This document shows positions 52,268 through 62,921 of a stretch of 64,000 nucleotides of DNA, in pieces; position 1 is the stretch's first letter; each line of letters opens with the position of its first letter. The notes below the pieces were generated by a model. It saw only the letters and a list, made by a program, of their open reading frames with translations. It made no database searches and was not told the origin of the DNA. This DNA comes from Saccharomyces mikatae IFO 1815 (lineage: Eukaryota; Ascomycota; Saccharomycetes; Saccharomycetales; Saccharomycetaceae): contig NC_079257.1 in assembly GCF_947241705.1 (NCBI RefSeq), positions 558,001 through 622,000 on the forward strand. The letters run 5' to 3'. The position numbers were made by a program, and so were the translations under genes.

Positions 52268-52939
52268 TCAACGGTGAAGGCCCTTGATGGTATCAACAAT
52301 CTGGCTTACGTAATTCTCCCCGTCAAGTGTGATTTCCGGGTCATCCAACTCCGGTTGTGGTTCTCGTCCCTGATCCATTGAAGCATCATGTTGACATTTT
52401 TGAGAAGGGTTCCTCAACATCGCGGAAAGGACGGGTTTGACACACTTTAGCCGCTGATTTCTTTCTCTCATTAAGCGTAGCAACTGAGCGTGCGAGCGAC
52501 GCATTTTTGTGAGGCTATCCTCAAAATCTGTTGGAAACCCGTCGTTGATGATAGGTTCTTTTGCCATCTTCTTCACGTCATCTAGTGTATCGATTTCAGA
52601 CCACGACACGTCCTGAGTCTCAGTAGGTACCAGGTTTGAGTGCATTGTTATACGGCTACCGTTCACACTTCTTTCGTACGCAGTGTTACCTTTGCTGACA
52701 CTGACTGTTAATGGGTTACTTACTAGAGGCATGCTCAAGTTTTTGATTGGCAGCGTGTTAGAATTGCCCTTCCCAGTAGCAGTGGAGTCTGGGTGACTTT
52801 TTTCTCTTCCCTTCTGACGTTTTGCTTCTAATTGTCCCAGCGGAAGGCTTTCTTCTCCGTTATTAGATTCCCGTCTGTCATTCGAACATGTGTCGTTCAC
52901 TTTTGTCTGAAATTTCGGCACTGTTTTCTCTTTCATCAT
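52268..52939 (-). CDS. YBR197C ortholog, uncharacterised
   Basis: 223 residues from an MM start (second Met at 52936 possible); I recall 217 in S. cerevisiae. No known domain. The N-terminal third is polar and Lys/Arg-rich, the centre is Ser/Thr-rich, and the C-terminal region has a helix-forming segment with basic residues (LTKMRRSHAQLLRLMRERNQ). The yeast protein has a paralog, YPL077C, and is reported in nucleus and cytoplasm. A PAC motif lies about 110 bp upstream. Confidence 0.85.
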   Translation of the reverse strand: MMKEKTVPKFQTKVNDTCSNDRRESNNGEESLPLGQLEAKRQKGREKSHPDSTATGKGNSNTLPIKNLSMPLVSNPLTVSVSKGNTAYERSVNGSRITMHSNLVPTETQDVSWSEIDTLDDVKKMAKEPIINDGFPTDFEDSLTKMRRSHAQLLRLMRERNQRLKCVKPVLSAMLRNPSQKCQHDASMDQGREPQPELDDPEITLDGENYVSQIVDTIKGLHR

Positions 52940-53195
52940 TGATTTGTGTTTGTGCTAAACACGCACAGTCAATATTTCTTCTTTTATAAGGTTGTATATC
53001 AAGAGTTGTTCCGTTCTCCTTGGTTTGTTTTCTGTTTTTTCTTGATCGCGATGAGCGAAGCGAGAAACAAGAACAAAGAGTGAACTCTGTAATAACCTGG
53101 AAAAATACAACGTCAGAAAAGCATTTAATAGTTACATATTGGACTAGTCTATACTTGGTTATATATCGCGTACATCTTTTCCCCTTGATGTTAGG

Positions 53196-55598
53196 CTATG
53201 GCCTGAAGGCACCTCCTGCAAGGGCCAAATTACTTCTGCTGAATTTGACTTTGAAAACAGGGGTCTTCTTGGTGTAAAACGATGCCACCAAATCACTTGT
53301 GGGTATTACTGTTCTTCTGCGTCCATATTCCTTTATATCTTGATTTATTGATGCAGTGACGTCGCCCAAGTATCCGATAAACGGCTCATCTGGTTCTGCG
53401 CTTGGTTCGGTAGTGGCTTTCTTCAAATCCCATACACGAACTGAGTGATCGGCACCTCCACTAATAAGTACGTTTCCTTCTTTGCTATAAGACAAAGAAT
53501 AAATAGCGTTCTTTCCGTGGCCACGCATTTGTTTTAACCTTTTTCCCGTACCAATATCCCATACATTTATAATGCCATCTTCGCTACCGGTAGATAGCCA
53601 TCTACCATCTGGAGAAACGGCAATGCTGATGACAGGTGCAGTATGACCAAGAAACAATCTAACTGAGTCGCCTGTAGAAACATTCCACATTCGGCATGTC
53701 TTATCACTAGAACCAGTAAATAAATAGCAACCGTTTGGATGGAATGATACACAATCAACATCATTCAAATGTCCCGCAAATATTCTTAATGGATATATGT
53801 GGTCGCATGACCAAAGTCTTGCAGTTTGGTCATGAGACGCAGTGGCAAAATAATGGCCCAATGGAGAGAAATTAACATCCCAGACTGGGTGATTGTGACC
53901 TTTGTAACTTACTAGTGCGGTATGGGTATCCATAGACCATAACCTGACGGTTTTGTCTTCAGAACCAGAAAGCAGATACTTGTTATCAGGACTGAAACTT
54001 GTTGAATACACTGTGCCACTGTGCCCTACTAACGTTTTGCACGTTGGATCATCATCTTTGTAATTTGTTTCGTTATTCAAAACAATATTAGGGTTATTTA
54101 AAGATGAGCCATCAAGCGACCATATTTTAATGTAACTGTCCTGAAAGCCGGCGGCTGCAACTCTACAATCGTCACTGAAATCTAGACATGACATGTCCTT
54201 ATTTGTATTTTGGAATGTATACATGCACACGCTTGGTAAGGCCAATTGTAAATTATCTAATTTGATAGCATCACGGGATTCTTTGACTTTCTGAATCTCC
54301 AATTTCAAGTCTAATGCCGTCTTCGGTGGTAACGGTAAAATATCTTGTGCGGGCGAGATTAAGTTGCTGTCCGTTTTATCGCCATCTACTTTTAACTCGA
54401 TCTCTTTTTTCTCTTCATCCTTGCAAGTTTTATCGTTTAATTTATCTTTATCCTCTTCGCCAGTGTCATCTTCAAATTTTTCATTATTCATAGCTTTATA
54501 TTCTTGTAACAAAGTTCTATTGTTCGTTTCAATATCACTTTTACCTGTAGTTTGTTGATTTTGTTGTTTTTCTTGATCATCCTTGATCTTGAGTTCTGTT
54601 TCAATTTCTTTAACAAATTCTTCATCTTTTGGAAAAGGTCCCAGCTTGACAGGTACGGAGTTCATTTCTAGGTTTTGTTTCCCGTCTCCATTTTCACTGT
54701 CACTCAGGACTTTTATACCATCGGCCAATTTTTCTCTTGCGGTTACAGATTCTACGATATTTGGGTCTAGGTTCTGATTTATTACACTAATTATTAATGA
54801 ACCCCCAACACTCTCGTTTTCATTTAAAAAATATAAGAGAAGATTTAAAGTGGTTTTAGACATGGTAATTCTATACCGATGAGATTGAAAAGCGCTTGCA
54901 ACTTCATTTTCCTTGATATGATCAATAGAATTGACGCTGAAAAGTCTATTGATCTCTGAGCCATGGAAGTCTTTGAAGTCTGGAGAAAATCTATCAAAGA
55001 AACGACGAGCATAAACAGGGTTTTTGGCCACTAAGTTTAAAAATAAGTAAATGAATATTGGATACATGATGTAGCTTAGTTCCGGCTTGTAAATTTCCAA
55101 AGACGAATCTACCCAGTTCTTCAACATTGAATATGCACGTATGTAATTTTCAGGAGCGTTGAACCCTTCAAGTCGTCCATTGGATACTATCCCACCCTCT
55201 GCATCCCTTTTAGATGACAAACTAGTCGGATTGCTTATAGGTTTGGCAGTCTTTCCGGCATTTGGAGGACTTGATGATTGTTCGGGAAATTTTCCTGTTT
55301 TAGTGTTTGCTGGTGATTGCTTGTTTTGAGGCGTTAGTGTACGCCCGCTCTCAGCTCTTAACATAGCCTCTGTACGGTGATATCCCTTTTTATTCAAATA
55401 TTCTAAAACAATTCTATTCAAGTCAGACGCCGAGAACGGGCCATTAGATCTCCCCTGCTGTTGTGGCTGACTTTGGCTCTGTTGTTGTGGCTGCTGTCCT
55501 GAATTGGAGGCAGCAGCATTATTAGATCGCTGATTCTTCACGGGTTGTGGCTGATGTGCGCCATTTTGGTTCTGACTCGTACTTTGTTTCTGTGACAT
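53196..55598 (-). CDS. TAF5: TAF5, TFIID and SAGA subunit
   Basis: 800 residues (798 in S. cerevisiae as I recall). A Gln-rich N-terminus is followed by a LisH motif (LNRIVLEYLNKKGYHRTEAM, about 59-78), the TAF5 NTD2 helical dimerisation domain (about 145-285) and a charged linker. A C-terminal WD40 propeller starts near 460, with blades such as LLSGSEDKTVRLWSMD and FATASHDQTARLWSCD. Taf5 scaffolds both TFIID and SAGA with Taf6/Taf9. Divergent from KTR4. Confidence 0.96.
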   Translation of the reverse strand: MSQKQSTSQNQNGAHQPQPVKNQRSNNAAASNSGQQPQQQSQSQPQQQGRSNGPFSASDLNRIVLEYLNKKGYHRTEAMLRAESGRTLTPQNKQSPANTKTGKFPEQSSSPPNAGKTAKPISNPTSLSSKRDAEGGIVSNGRLEGFNAPENYIRAYSMLKNWVDSSLEIYKPELSYIMYPIFIYLFLNLVAKNPVYARRFFDRFSPDFKDFHGSEINRLFSVNSIDHIKENEVASAFQSHRYRITMSKTTLNLLLYFLNENESVGGSLIISVINQNLDPNIVESVTAREKLADGIKVLSDSENGDGKQNLEMNSVPVKLGPFPKDEEFVKEIETELKIKDDQEKQQNQQTTGKSDIETNNRTLLQEYKAMNNEKFEDDTGEEDKDKLNDKTCKDEEKKEIELKVDGDKTDSNLISPAQDILPLPPKTALDLKLEIQKVKESRDAIKLDNLQLALPSVCMYTFQNTNKDMSCLDFSDDCRVAAAGFQDSYIKIWSLDGSSLNNPNIVLNNETNYKDDDPTCKTLVGHSGTVYSTSFSPDNKYLLSGSEDKTVRLWSMDTHTALVSYKGHNHPVWDVNFSPLGHYFATASHDQTARLWSCDHIYPLRIFAGHLNDVDCVSFHPNGCYLFTGSSDKTCRMWNVSTGDSVRLFLGHTAPVISIAVSPDGRWLSTGSEDGIINVWDIGTGKRLKQMRGHGKNAIYSLSYSKEGNVLISGGADHSVRVWDLKKATTEPSAEPDEPFIGYLGDVTASINQDIKEYGRRRTVIPTSDLVASFYTKKTPVFKVKFSRSNLALAGGAFRP

Positions 55599-56014
55599 TA
55601 TTACTTTCGCAATATGTTACCTTGGACCCCGAGTTACTCGTCTCTTTCCTTCTTGTCTTCTCTTACCCTTTATACCTGCTCCATACATCTATCTGCCACT
55701 GTAATCTTAATGTGAAATTTGAAACTTTTTCGCTTTTGAGCATTTCACGGTATCCGTATTTGGTGATTTTTTATATGCATGCATATATAGAAGTATGTAT
55801 TTACCCGGCCCTAAACGATAAAGGGATATACCCAATTCGAACTTTGTAAAGAACTTCAAGTTCGCAAGAAGTTATAGAGCGTAGGCACTTAATGTGCCGA
55901 TAGTTGTTACAGTAATTGAATGACCGCATAATATATTTTAGCATCCACTTTCCACTGTACATGGACAAATCGTAGTTCAAAAGCAACAAAATCAAAGAGC
56001 TAGAACCATAAGGT
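55599..56014. promoter_or_regulatory. TAF5/KTR4 divergent promoter with Reb1 site
   Basis: 416 bp. TTACCCG at 55801-55807 is an exact Reb1 core near the middle. A small inverted repeat GGCAC-5 nt-GTGCC lies at 55884-55898. No gene supported. Confidence 0.5.
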
Positions 56015-57394
56015 ATGAGGTTTTTTTCAAAGAGGATACTGAAAACGTTACTTTCAGTTGTTATCGTAACATCGATTATCGTAACCGTTGCTGTTTATGT
56101 AGTAACCTCTAATGAAGAGTATTTGAAAGCAGTTAAAGATAGTGCCAATTCTTTGCGGGGAAGCTACAATAGCTTCACAGGCAACACTGATACACCTGCT
56201 GTAGCTCCTAACCATGATGCGGAAGAGTTGGATGATATATTGGGGAGATTGTATGAGCCCTTTTATGACAAGGAGAGTTTTGATCCAAATGAAGTACTTG
56301 CTGATAATAAAGAGTTGTACGATGAGTTTTTGGCTACAGAAATTTCTGAGCCAAAAGTGAAAAATTTGGTACGTAGCGGGGATCCATTGTCAGGCAAGGC
56401 AAAAGGCACCATTTTGATTTTAGTGAGAAATGTTGATTTAAAGAAAATAATATCTTCTATTCAACAACTGGAAGAAGAATACAATAAGAACTTTGGCTAT
56501 CCATATACATTCTTGAACGACGAAGAATTTACGGATGAATTCAAAGATGGAATACGGAAAATTCTCCCTCAAGATCGTTTGATAGAATTTGGTACTATTG
56601 ATCCGAATGACTGGAATATGCCTGATGACATCGATAGGAAGAAATACGAGGAAGAAATGGACAAATTGGACAAAGAGAAAATTCAGTACGCCAAAAAAGA
56701 ATCTTATCATAACATGTGTCGTTTCTATTCCAAAGAATTTTATCATCATCCTTTACTATCGAAATATAAATATGTCTGGAGATTGGAACCTGATGTTAGT
56801 TTTTACTGTAAAATCAAATACGATGTTTTCCAATTTATGAGCATGAACGACAAGATCTATGGGTTTGTTTTGAATCTTTATGATAGCCCACAAACCATTA
56901 GAACGCTATGGACTTCAACGATGCATTTCGTTGAGGAACACCCAGACTATCTGAACGCTAATGGAGCTTTTGGATGGTTAAAAGATAATTCCCAGAATCC
57001 AGATAATTACGAATATACTCAAGGGTATTCTACTTGCCATTTCTGGACTAATTTTGAAATAGTTGATTTGGACTTTTTGAGGTCGGAGCCTTACGAACAA
57101 TATATGCAATATCTTGAAGAGAAAAAGGGATTCTACTATGAAAGGTGGGGCGATGCTCCCGTTAGAAGTTTGGCACTTGCTTTATTTGCCGACAAATCGC
57201 GCATTCATTGGTTCAGAGACATAGGTTACAGCCACTTTCCATACACGAATTGTCCCACTTGCCCAAGTGATTCAGATAGGTGTAATGGAAACTGTGTACC
57301 AGGTAAATTTACGGCTCTCGATCTCGATCATCAAAATTGCCAAGCAGCTTGGATCAGGCACTCTATGACCGACGAAGAAATCGATATGTACTGA
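56015..57394 (+). CDS. KTR4: KTR4, alpha-1,2-mannosyltransferase (KRE2/MNT1 family, GT15)
   Basis: 459 residues (464 in S. cerevisiae as I recall). Type II Golgi layout: short basic cytosolic tail, a membrane segment (about 13-31, LLSVVIVTSIIVTVAVYVV), a stem, then the GT15 catalytic domain. Conserved family segments include YKYVWRLEPDVSFYCKI, GYSTCHFWTNFEI, YYERWGDAPVRSLALALF and the Cys-rich tail around TNCPTCPSDSDRC. It transfers mannose to O- and N-linked glycans in the Golgi; its exact substrate is less defined than that of Kre2. Confidence 0.95.
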   Translation: MRFFSKRILKTLLSVVIVTSIIVTVAVYVVTSNEEYLKAVKDSANSLRGSYNSFTGNTDTPAVAPNHDAEELDDILGRLYEPFYDKESFDPNEVLADNKELYDEFLATEISEPKVKNLVRSGDPLSGKAKGTILILVRNVDLKKIISSIQQLEEEYNKNFGYPYTFLNDEEFTDEFKDGIRKILPQDRLIEFGTIDPNDWNMPDDIDRKKYEEEMDKLDKEKIQYAKKESYHNMCRFYSKEFYHHPLLSKYKYVWRLEPDVSFYCKIKYDVFQFMSMNDKIYGFVLNLYDSPQTIRTLWTSTMHFVEEHPDYLNANGAFGWLKDNSQNPDNYEYTQGYSTCHFWTNFEIVDLDFLRSEPYEQYMQYLEEKKGFYYERWGDAPVRSLALALFADKSRIHWFRDIGYSHFPYTNCPTCPSDSDRCNGNCVPGKFTALDLDHQNCQAAWIRHSMTDEEIDMY

Positions 57395-58045
57395 GAAGGA
57401 GCTTCCTTTCGACAATAGTGTGGCTCCCTGCAAGCATGCCTTTATATCGAAAGATATATTATTAACTTTAGTACACAATAATTAGATACATAACATGGAA
57501 TTAAGAAAAATTTTATAATGTGGCAATAACGTAAGGATGACAAACTCAATTACATGTAAAGGGAGCAATTAGTAACAGGTAGGGGTGTTATTAAAACACG
57601 TTTGGTATTTGCGGAAACTTTGATTCAAAAGTGACACTCAGTAGATTTGAAGTTTCAAAACTTATCATGAAGTTATATGAACATAATGCAGTAAGCAGCA
57701 ACAAAAACTTTTGACGATCGCCTACCCATAGTTATTCGACATTCTTCCCAGGCTTTGATGGCATCTTAATTACTATTACCCTTAACGGACAAATGGCGAA
57801 GGCCCTCATTCAGGAAAAAAAGAAAGTGATAATACAGCCATAATCTGGTATGTCACATTAGCTTGCATATGTTTCCTCTAAGACACTAATCATATTTGCA
57901 ATACATTGGTTTTTCCAGCAAAACATCCCTTTTCCACTTCCTGTCTGCGAAACACTGCTCTGTAAAAAGCACGTTGAAGTTAAGATCGGCATAACATATT
58001 TTGTGATACACTAAGTAAAAAGAAATTGTCAAAAAAGCCCTACAA
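57395..58045 (+). other. KTR4 3' / BEM1 upstream region
   Basis: 651 bp including the BEM1 promoter. I checked for Ste12, MCB and Reb1 sites and found no confident match. No gene. Confidence 0.4.
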
Positions 58046-59722
58046 ATGCTGAAGAACTTCAAACTCTCAAAAAGAGATAGTAATGGATCTAAGGGCAGAA
58101 TTACATCAGCAGATATTTCCACACCCTCTCATGATAATGGAGGTGTTATAAAACACATTAAAACGGTACCTGTTAGGTACCTTTCTTCATCCTCTTCCAC
58201 TCCAGTGAAAAACCAGCGGGACTCTTCGCCAAAGAACAGGCATAATTCTAAAGATCTCACTTCTCCAGAGAAAGTCATAAAAGCCAAATATACTTATCAG
58301 GCACAAACTTCAAAGGAGCTATCTTTCATGGAAGGTGAATTCTTTTACGTATCTGGAGATGAGAAGGATTGGTATAAGGCTTCGAATCCTTCTACTGGAA
58401 AGCAAGGTGTTGTGCCTAAAACATATTTTGAAGTGTTTGATAGAACTAAGCCTTCATCAGTAAATGGAACGAATAGTTCGAGCCGGAAAGTTACAAATGA
58501 TTCATTGAACATGGGTTCTTTATACGCCATTGTTTTATATGACTTCAAAGCAGAAAAGGCGGATGAACTGACCACTTATGTAGGAGAGAATTTGTTTATT
58601 TGCGCACACCATAACTGCGAATGGTTCATTGCTAAACCGATTGGCAGACTTGGTGGTCCAGGTCTTGTACCCGTTGGGTTCGTTAGCATCATTGATATTG
58701 CTACAGGGTATGCAACGGGTAATGATGTAATAGAAGATATTAAATCCGTCAATTTGCCTACTGTCCAGGAATGGAAAAGCAATATTGCAAGGTACAAAGC
58801 TAGTAATATCAGCCTTGGTTCCGTGGAACAACAGCAGCAGCAATCTTTCACAAAATCTCTTAATAAAAGCGCAAAGCTGATCGAAGGTGAACTGTTAGTG
58901 AAAGCATCGGTCGAGTCATTTGGGCTAGAAGACGAAAAGTACTGGTTTTTAGTTTACTGTGAATTATCTAATGGTAAAGCGAGGCAACTAAAAAGATACT
59001 ATCAAGATTTCTACGATCTCCAAGTTCAACTGTTAGATGCGTTCCCAGCAGAGGCCGGTAAATTAAGAGACGCAGATGGTCAATGGTCCAAACGTATAAT
59101 GCCCTATATTCCTGGGCCTGTCCCGTATGTTACGAATAGTATAACAAAGAAAAGAAAGGAGGATTTAAATATCTACGTTGCAGACCTAGTAAATCTTCCC
59201 GATTATATATCTCGCTCAGAGATGGTTCATTCCTTATTCGCTGTGTTGGATAACGGTTTTGACAGAGAATTTGAAGGTGACGAAAATCAAAATAATATCA
59301 AAACGCTCCAAGAAAATGATACGGCAACGTTTGCAACAGCATCTCAGAATTCTATTTTAGCTTCGGCTAACCAGGATAACACTTTAACTGGCGAAGATTT
59401 GAATTTAAATAATAAACTCTCGGACTTATCTTTATCTGGCTCCAAGCAGCCATCAGCACATTCGACTTCTGGCGTGAAAACTACTAAAGTAAAATTTTAT
59501 TACAAAGATGATATTTTTGCGCTGATGCTGAAGAGTGACACAACCTTTAAAGAACTTCGTAGTAAAATCGCACCCCGAATTGACACAGCTAACTTTAAAT
59601 TAAAAATCAAATTATCAGATGGTAGCGGGGAGGAGATTAAAACTGACTCACAAGTCAATAACATCATACAGTCCAAGTTAAAAATTTCTGTACATGATAT
59701 TCCAATTGGCGGATCCAAATAG
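58046..59722 (+). CDS. BEM1: BEM1, polarity scaffold
   Basis: 558 residues (551 in S. cerevisiae as I recall). Domain order: SH3-1 (about 76-131, [15 protein letters not shown]), SH3-2 (about 159-217, [16 protein letters not shown]), which binds Ste20 and Cla4, a PX domain (about 281-405, with the [10 protein letters not shown] phosphoinositide-binding segment) and a C-terminal PB1 domain (about 479-558, ending [11 protein letters not shown]), which binds Cdc24. Bem1 brings the Cdc42 activator Cdc24 together with PAK kinases at the incipient bud site. A Gln-rich stretch (EQQQQQS) links SH3-2 and PX. Confidence 0.97.
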   Translation: MLKNFKLSKRDSNGSKGRITSADISTPSHDNGGVIKHIKTVPVRYLSSSSSTPVKNQRDSSPKNRHNSKDLTSPEKVIKAKYTYQAQTSKELSFMEGEFFYVSGDEKDWYKASNPSTGKQGVVPKTYFEVFDRTKPSSVNGTNSSSRKVTNDSLNMGSLYAIVLYDFKAEKADELTTYVGENLFICAHHNCEWFIAKPIGRLGGPGLVPVGFVSIIDIATGYATGNDVIEDIKSVNLPTVQEWKSNIARYKASNISLGSVEQQQQQSFTKSLNKSAKLIEGELLVKASVESFGLEDEKYWFLVYCELSNGKARQLKRYYQDFYDLQVQLLDAFPAEAGKLRDADGQWSKRIMPYIPGPVPYVTNSITKKRKEDLNIYVADLVNLPDYISRSEMVHSLFAVLDNGFDREFEGDENQNNIKTLQENDTATFATASQNSILASANQDNTLTGEDLNLNNKLSDLSLSGSKQPSAHSTSGVKTTKVKFYYKDDIFALMLKSDTTFKELRSKIAPRIDTANFKLKIKLSDGSGEEIKTDSQVNNIIQSKLKISVHDIPIGGSK

Positions 59723-60721
59723 GATAAAAGTTTTTATCGATATCATGCTGATTTCCGGGAGCGATAAATTCTCCTTGAATGGAGTGATATTGAACTGTTA
59801 CTAACTTAGTAAAGTTAGCGCAATTTGTAATAAAAATAAATAAGGACACATATGTATATAGAAGTTCCCTAAACTTCACAAATACTGGAAATTATTCTCT
59901 AGTGATATTTCTGTGCAGAATTTGATGTGTTACAAACTAATGTTAAATTTAAATAAAAATTATAACTGAGCTCTGCGAAAAAACTATACAAGCTCAAACA
60001 ATGAATAAAATGCAAAACACTTCTATTCAGCAATAATGTAGGATTATAAATAATAAATCTATGCACCAGACGTAGAACGCCGAAGGGGAAAAAAGGAAAT
60101 AAAGAACTTATCCTTTCTGATGTGCGTTCTTATACTTCCCAGAAAAGTAAAAAGTTATCCTGTTCTGGTTTAATTTTGTTGAACCGTAAACTTCGTCTCA
60201 AATTGTTTATTGAAAAAATTTGACTTTATGTGCAAATAGTAATGGAGACTTTTTCTTTTTGTTTTATGTTGCGAAAAGACCCACTGACACTCATTTCTAA
60301 TCAGATAGAACTAATCTCATCGTAAGCTTTAATGACCGCCTTATATAAACAACTGAGTGTATTTAGTACTCACATATTTAGTACAAAAGCTTTTCATGGA
60401 ACATCATACTAAAACTCTATGATTTTATGAAGCTTACTGTATGGAATTCTCTAGGCTTCCTCTTTTCTTCGTAATTACCGACGTACGAATTGTGCGCGGT
60501 GTCCTTTTTCAACCATCCATGTAAACCTGTAAATGATCAAAGATAGACTTGAGTCCCTAATTTAGTAGAGGACGACAAATATAAGTTATAACAAAAAGCA
60601 GGCACATAACAGGACGACAAATACTCTTATAGTTTTACTGAATATAGTTTGTATCAAGGTGCTGAAAGTATTGCAACGGAGATTTCCTCATCGACGAATA
60701 TAAACCTAGAACTGAGCAACA
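59723..60721 (+). promoter_or_regulatory. BEM1/DER1 intergenic region with direct repeats
   Basis: 999 bp. Short plus-strand ATG frames are under 30 codons and not supported. A 13-bp sequence is repeated exactly (60569-60581 and 60611-60623), and ATTTAGTAC is repeated at 60361-60369 and 60376-60384. DER1 is a known unfolded-protein-response target, but I did not find a canonical UPRE. Confidence 0.5.
60569..60623 (+). repeat. 13-bp exact direct repeat upstream of DER1
   Basis: AGGACGACAAATA occurs at 60569-60581 and 60611-60623, 42 bp apart, ending about 100 bp before the DER1 ATG. It could be a paired factor site; no named factor recognised. Confidence 0.6.
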
Positions 60722-61357
60722 ATGGATGCCGTAATACTGAATATCTTAGGAGACATCCCTTTGGTGACAAGATTGTGGACAATAGGCTGTCTTGTACTAT
60801 CAGGTCTCATAGGTCTCCGGATCGTAGATCCAAGAAAGGTGGTATACAGCTATGACTTAGTGTTCAGAAAGGGACAATATGGCAGACTAATTTATTCGAT
60901 ATTTGATTATGGTGGTTTTGATTGGATATCGATGCTAAACATTTTTATTAGTGCCAATCACTTATCAACATTGGAGAACTCATTCAATTTGAGAAGGAAG
61001 TTTTGTTGGATAATATTTTTACTTTTGGTAATATTGGTCAAGATGACCAGTATTGAACCACCTGTAACATCACTCGGTGCTTTACTACATGAGAATCTCG
61101 TATACTATGAGCTTAAAAAGAACGGAAACCAAATGAATATACGCCTCTTCGGTGCCGTTGACATTTCACCATCCATATTCCCCATTTATATGAATGCAGT
61201 GATGTTTTTTGTATATAAGCGGCATTGGTTAGAAATAGCCATGAATTTCCTGCCAGGTCACATCATTTACTACATGGATGATATAATAGGGAAAATTTAT
61301 GGCATCGATTTGTGTAAGTCGCCTTACGACTGGTTCCATAACCCTGAAACACCCTAA
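60722..61357 (+). CDS. DER1: DER1, derlin of the ERAD-L Hrd1 complex
   Basis: 211 residues, family length. A rhomboid-like pseudoprotease: about six hydrophobic segments, the WR-like motif region RLIYSIFDYGG, and no catalytic Ser-His pair. Der1 works with Hrd1, Usa1, Hrd3 and Yos9 to move misfolded lumenal proteins across the ER membrane for degradation. The start ATG (60722) has CAACA before it, a good context. Confidence 0.96.
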   Translation: MDAVILNILGDIPLVTRLWTIGCLVLSGLIGLRIVDPRKVVYSYDLVFRKGQYGRLIYSIFDYGGFDWISMLNIFISANHLSTLENSFNLRRKFCWIIFLLLVILVKMTSIEPPVTSLGALLHENLVYYELKKNGNQMNIRLFGAVDISPSIFPIYMNAVMFFVYKRHWLEIAMNFLPGHIIYYMDDIIGKIYGIDLCKSPYDWFHNPETP

Positions 61358-61623
61358 AGGAGATGCAGTTTGTATGTAACAAAAAGTGAACTTTCGATAC
61401 TCGAGCATAAATAAGTACATAAAATAGACAAAGAATAAATGAATCGTTGATTAGAATGAATTAAAGAAGAGGGCGAAAAACAACGCAGTTGAATCTGGTC
61501 TTCGGAAAACCTCAAATAATAAAAAAACCATGTAAAATGTATAAATGCAAAATAAATAAGTCGCCGACAGAACGTCGACAGTTTCTTCCCAATAAATATG
61601 TATTTTCAAAGAAAACAACAGCT

Positions 61624-61827
61624 CTAAAATCTAGTGTATGACCGTTGAGAACAAAAATCGTTTTTGTCGCAATGAGCTTCTTTGGACGCCATTCGAGCAG
61701 GTAGGAGAAAAGGTGTTGTCAACCCTAGAGTGATGTAAGCAACATAAAACACCGTCGTTAGTTTTTTGTTAGATACACCGGCTTTGTACGACTTGGAAAG
61801 CTGTGATAACCCTTTGATTGCGAGCAT
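61624..61827 (-). CDS. Small ORF, likely YBR201C-A counterpart
   Basis: 67 residues from ATG 61827-61825, the length I recall for the S. cerevisiae ORF. It starts MLAIKGLSQLSKSYKAG, has one hydrophobic segment (about 25-43, FYVAYITLGLTTPFLLPA) and a Cys/His-containing polar tail. The frame stays open 36 codons further up to a TAG, with a hydrophobic run but only TTG/GTG codons as possible starts. Function unknown; conserved length between species would support a real membrane microprotein. Confidence 0.55.
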   Translation of the reverse strand: MLAIKGLSQLSKSYKAGVSNKKLTTVFYVAYITLGLTTPFLLPARMASKEAHCDKNDFCSQRSYTRF

Positions 61828-62921
61828 TGTTCGTCCTAGGTATTTTCTATCCACTGTTGAGAATTTTTGGCCTTTTGTCGTCAGAAGGAATGTAAAAAAT
61901 AATATAAAGTAAAGGAAGGAGATGGAGGTGCGCAAAGCCTAATATCTTTCTAGCAATAGCCTCTTATATATCCCACTTATGTAAATGTCAAGATCAGGGA
62001 AAATTTACTGTTGCTATGGTAATTAAGCTTATTTTTAAAAACAATGGCATTCCCGACCTATTGTCTTCCTTGCAGCGGCAAAGAAATCACCGGAGGCTTG
62101 CAAAAACTACCTCTCTTGGTAAAACGGCCGACACTCTATTGTGATAGGCCGATGCGACACAAGAACTTGAAGGTGCCTTTGCTACTACCATTTTCGCAAC
62201 AGCAAATAATGCGACGAACCATGCTCAGTTTTGTAGCTTCCCCTTTTTCGCCTTTTGTTTACGCTTTGCTCAAAGATGAGGAGAAGGTGACAGCAAGGCT
62301 CATCTCACTGATTACGAGGAGAACAAAAAGACCAAAATAAGTAGATGTTAACCATATATTTTGTATTGACAACAATGGCGGAAAAGCACAACAAAGCATA
62401 CATAATGAGAAGTGCAGAGGTAGAGAGGTAGAAAGGGAGCGGGGAGGGGTAAACAGCTTTTAAAGTGGCGTGAATATCACAAAATCACCTATTACCATCA
62501 AATGTCTGCGAGAATATCGCAGCCGCCTCTCGCTGCTCCATAGAAGCTCCTTGTATAATTTTTTAATACAAACCAAAGCTTGCTCTGCCTACCACTGAAT
62601 CTTCAAATTATTTACTCATAATACACTATATGATCTTTCGCGTCCTTTTCGAGCTCGAGAAAAATTTTCTTCTTGGAACTCATTTACCTAGAAGGGAAAT
62701 TTCCACATAAGGAAAATAAATGCAATTCATTTAATCGTTTTCTTTCTTTTTTTTCGAGACACTGAAGAACAACCAAAGGGCTTAAGCGAGAAGCAATTGT
62801 ATAGAAACCTGTAGACTGTATCTTCACTAATAAACTACGTTAAGGAGGGCTACTACAGTTAGTGATTTTATTTTCTTGAATTTTTCCAGAAGAACTCAAC
62901 ATTAGGTAGTAGATAAGAAAT
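61828..62921 (+). promoter_or_regulatory. Long gap upstream of MCM7 with ECB and SCB-type sites
   Basis: 1094 bp. A 98-codon ATG frame (62044-62340, +) has no family match and is not called. TTTCGCG at 62636-62642 is an SBF-type core. Two Mcm1/ECB-like palindromes follow (62683-62715). A purine-rich stretch occurs at about 62415-62450. Confidence 0.55.
62683..62715 (+). promoter_or_regulatory. Tandem Mcm1/ECB-like elements upstream of MCM7
   Basis: TTTCCACATAAGGAAA at 62700-62715 fits the early cell cycle box TTtCCcnntnaGGAAA at all but one degenerate position. TTTACCTAGAAGGGAAAT at 62683-62700 is a second, weaker copy directly abutting it. CDC47/MCM7 is one of the classic ECB genes with M/G1 transcription. 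Confidence 0.75.

Noticed and set aside
62044-62340. 98-codon ATG frame upstream of MCM7
   Set aside because: No domain or family resemblance and no known yeast gene at this place that I recall; length is within chance for a gap of over 1 kb.
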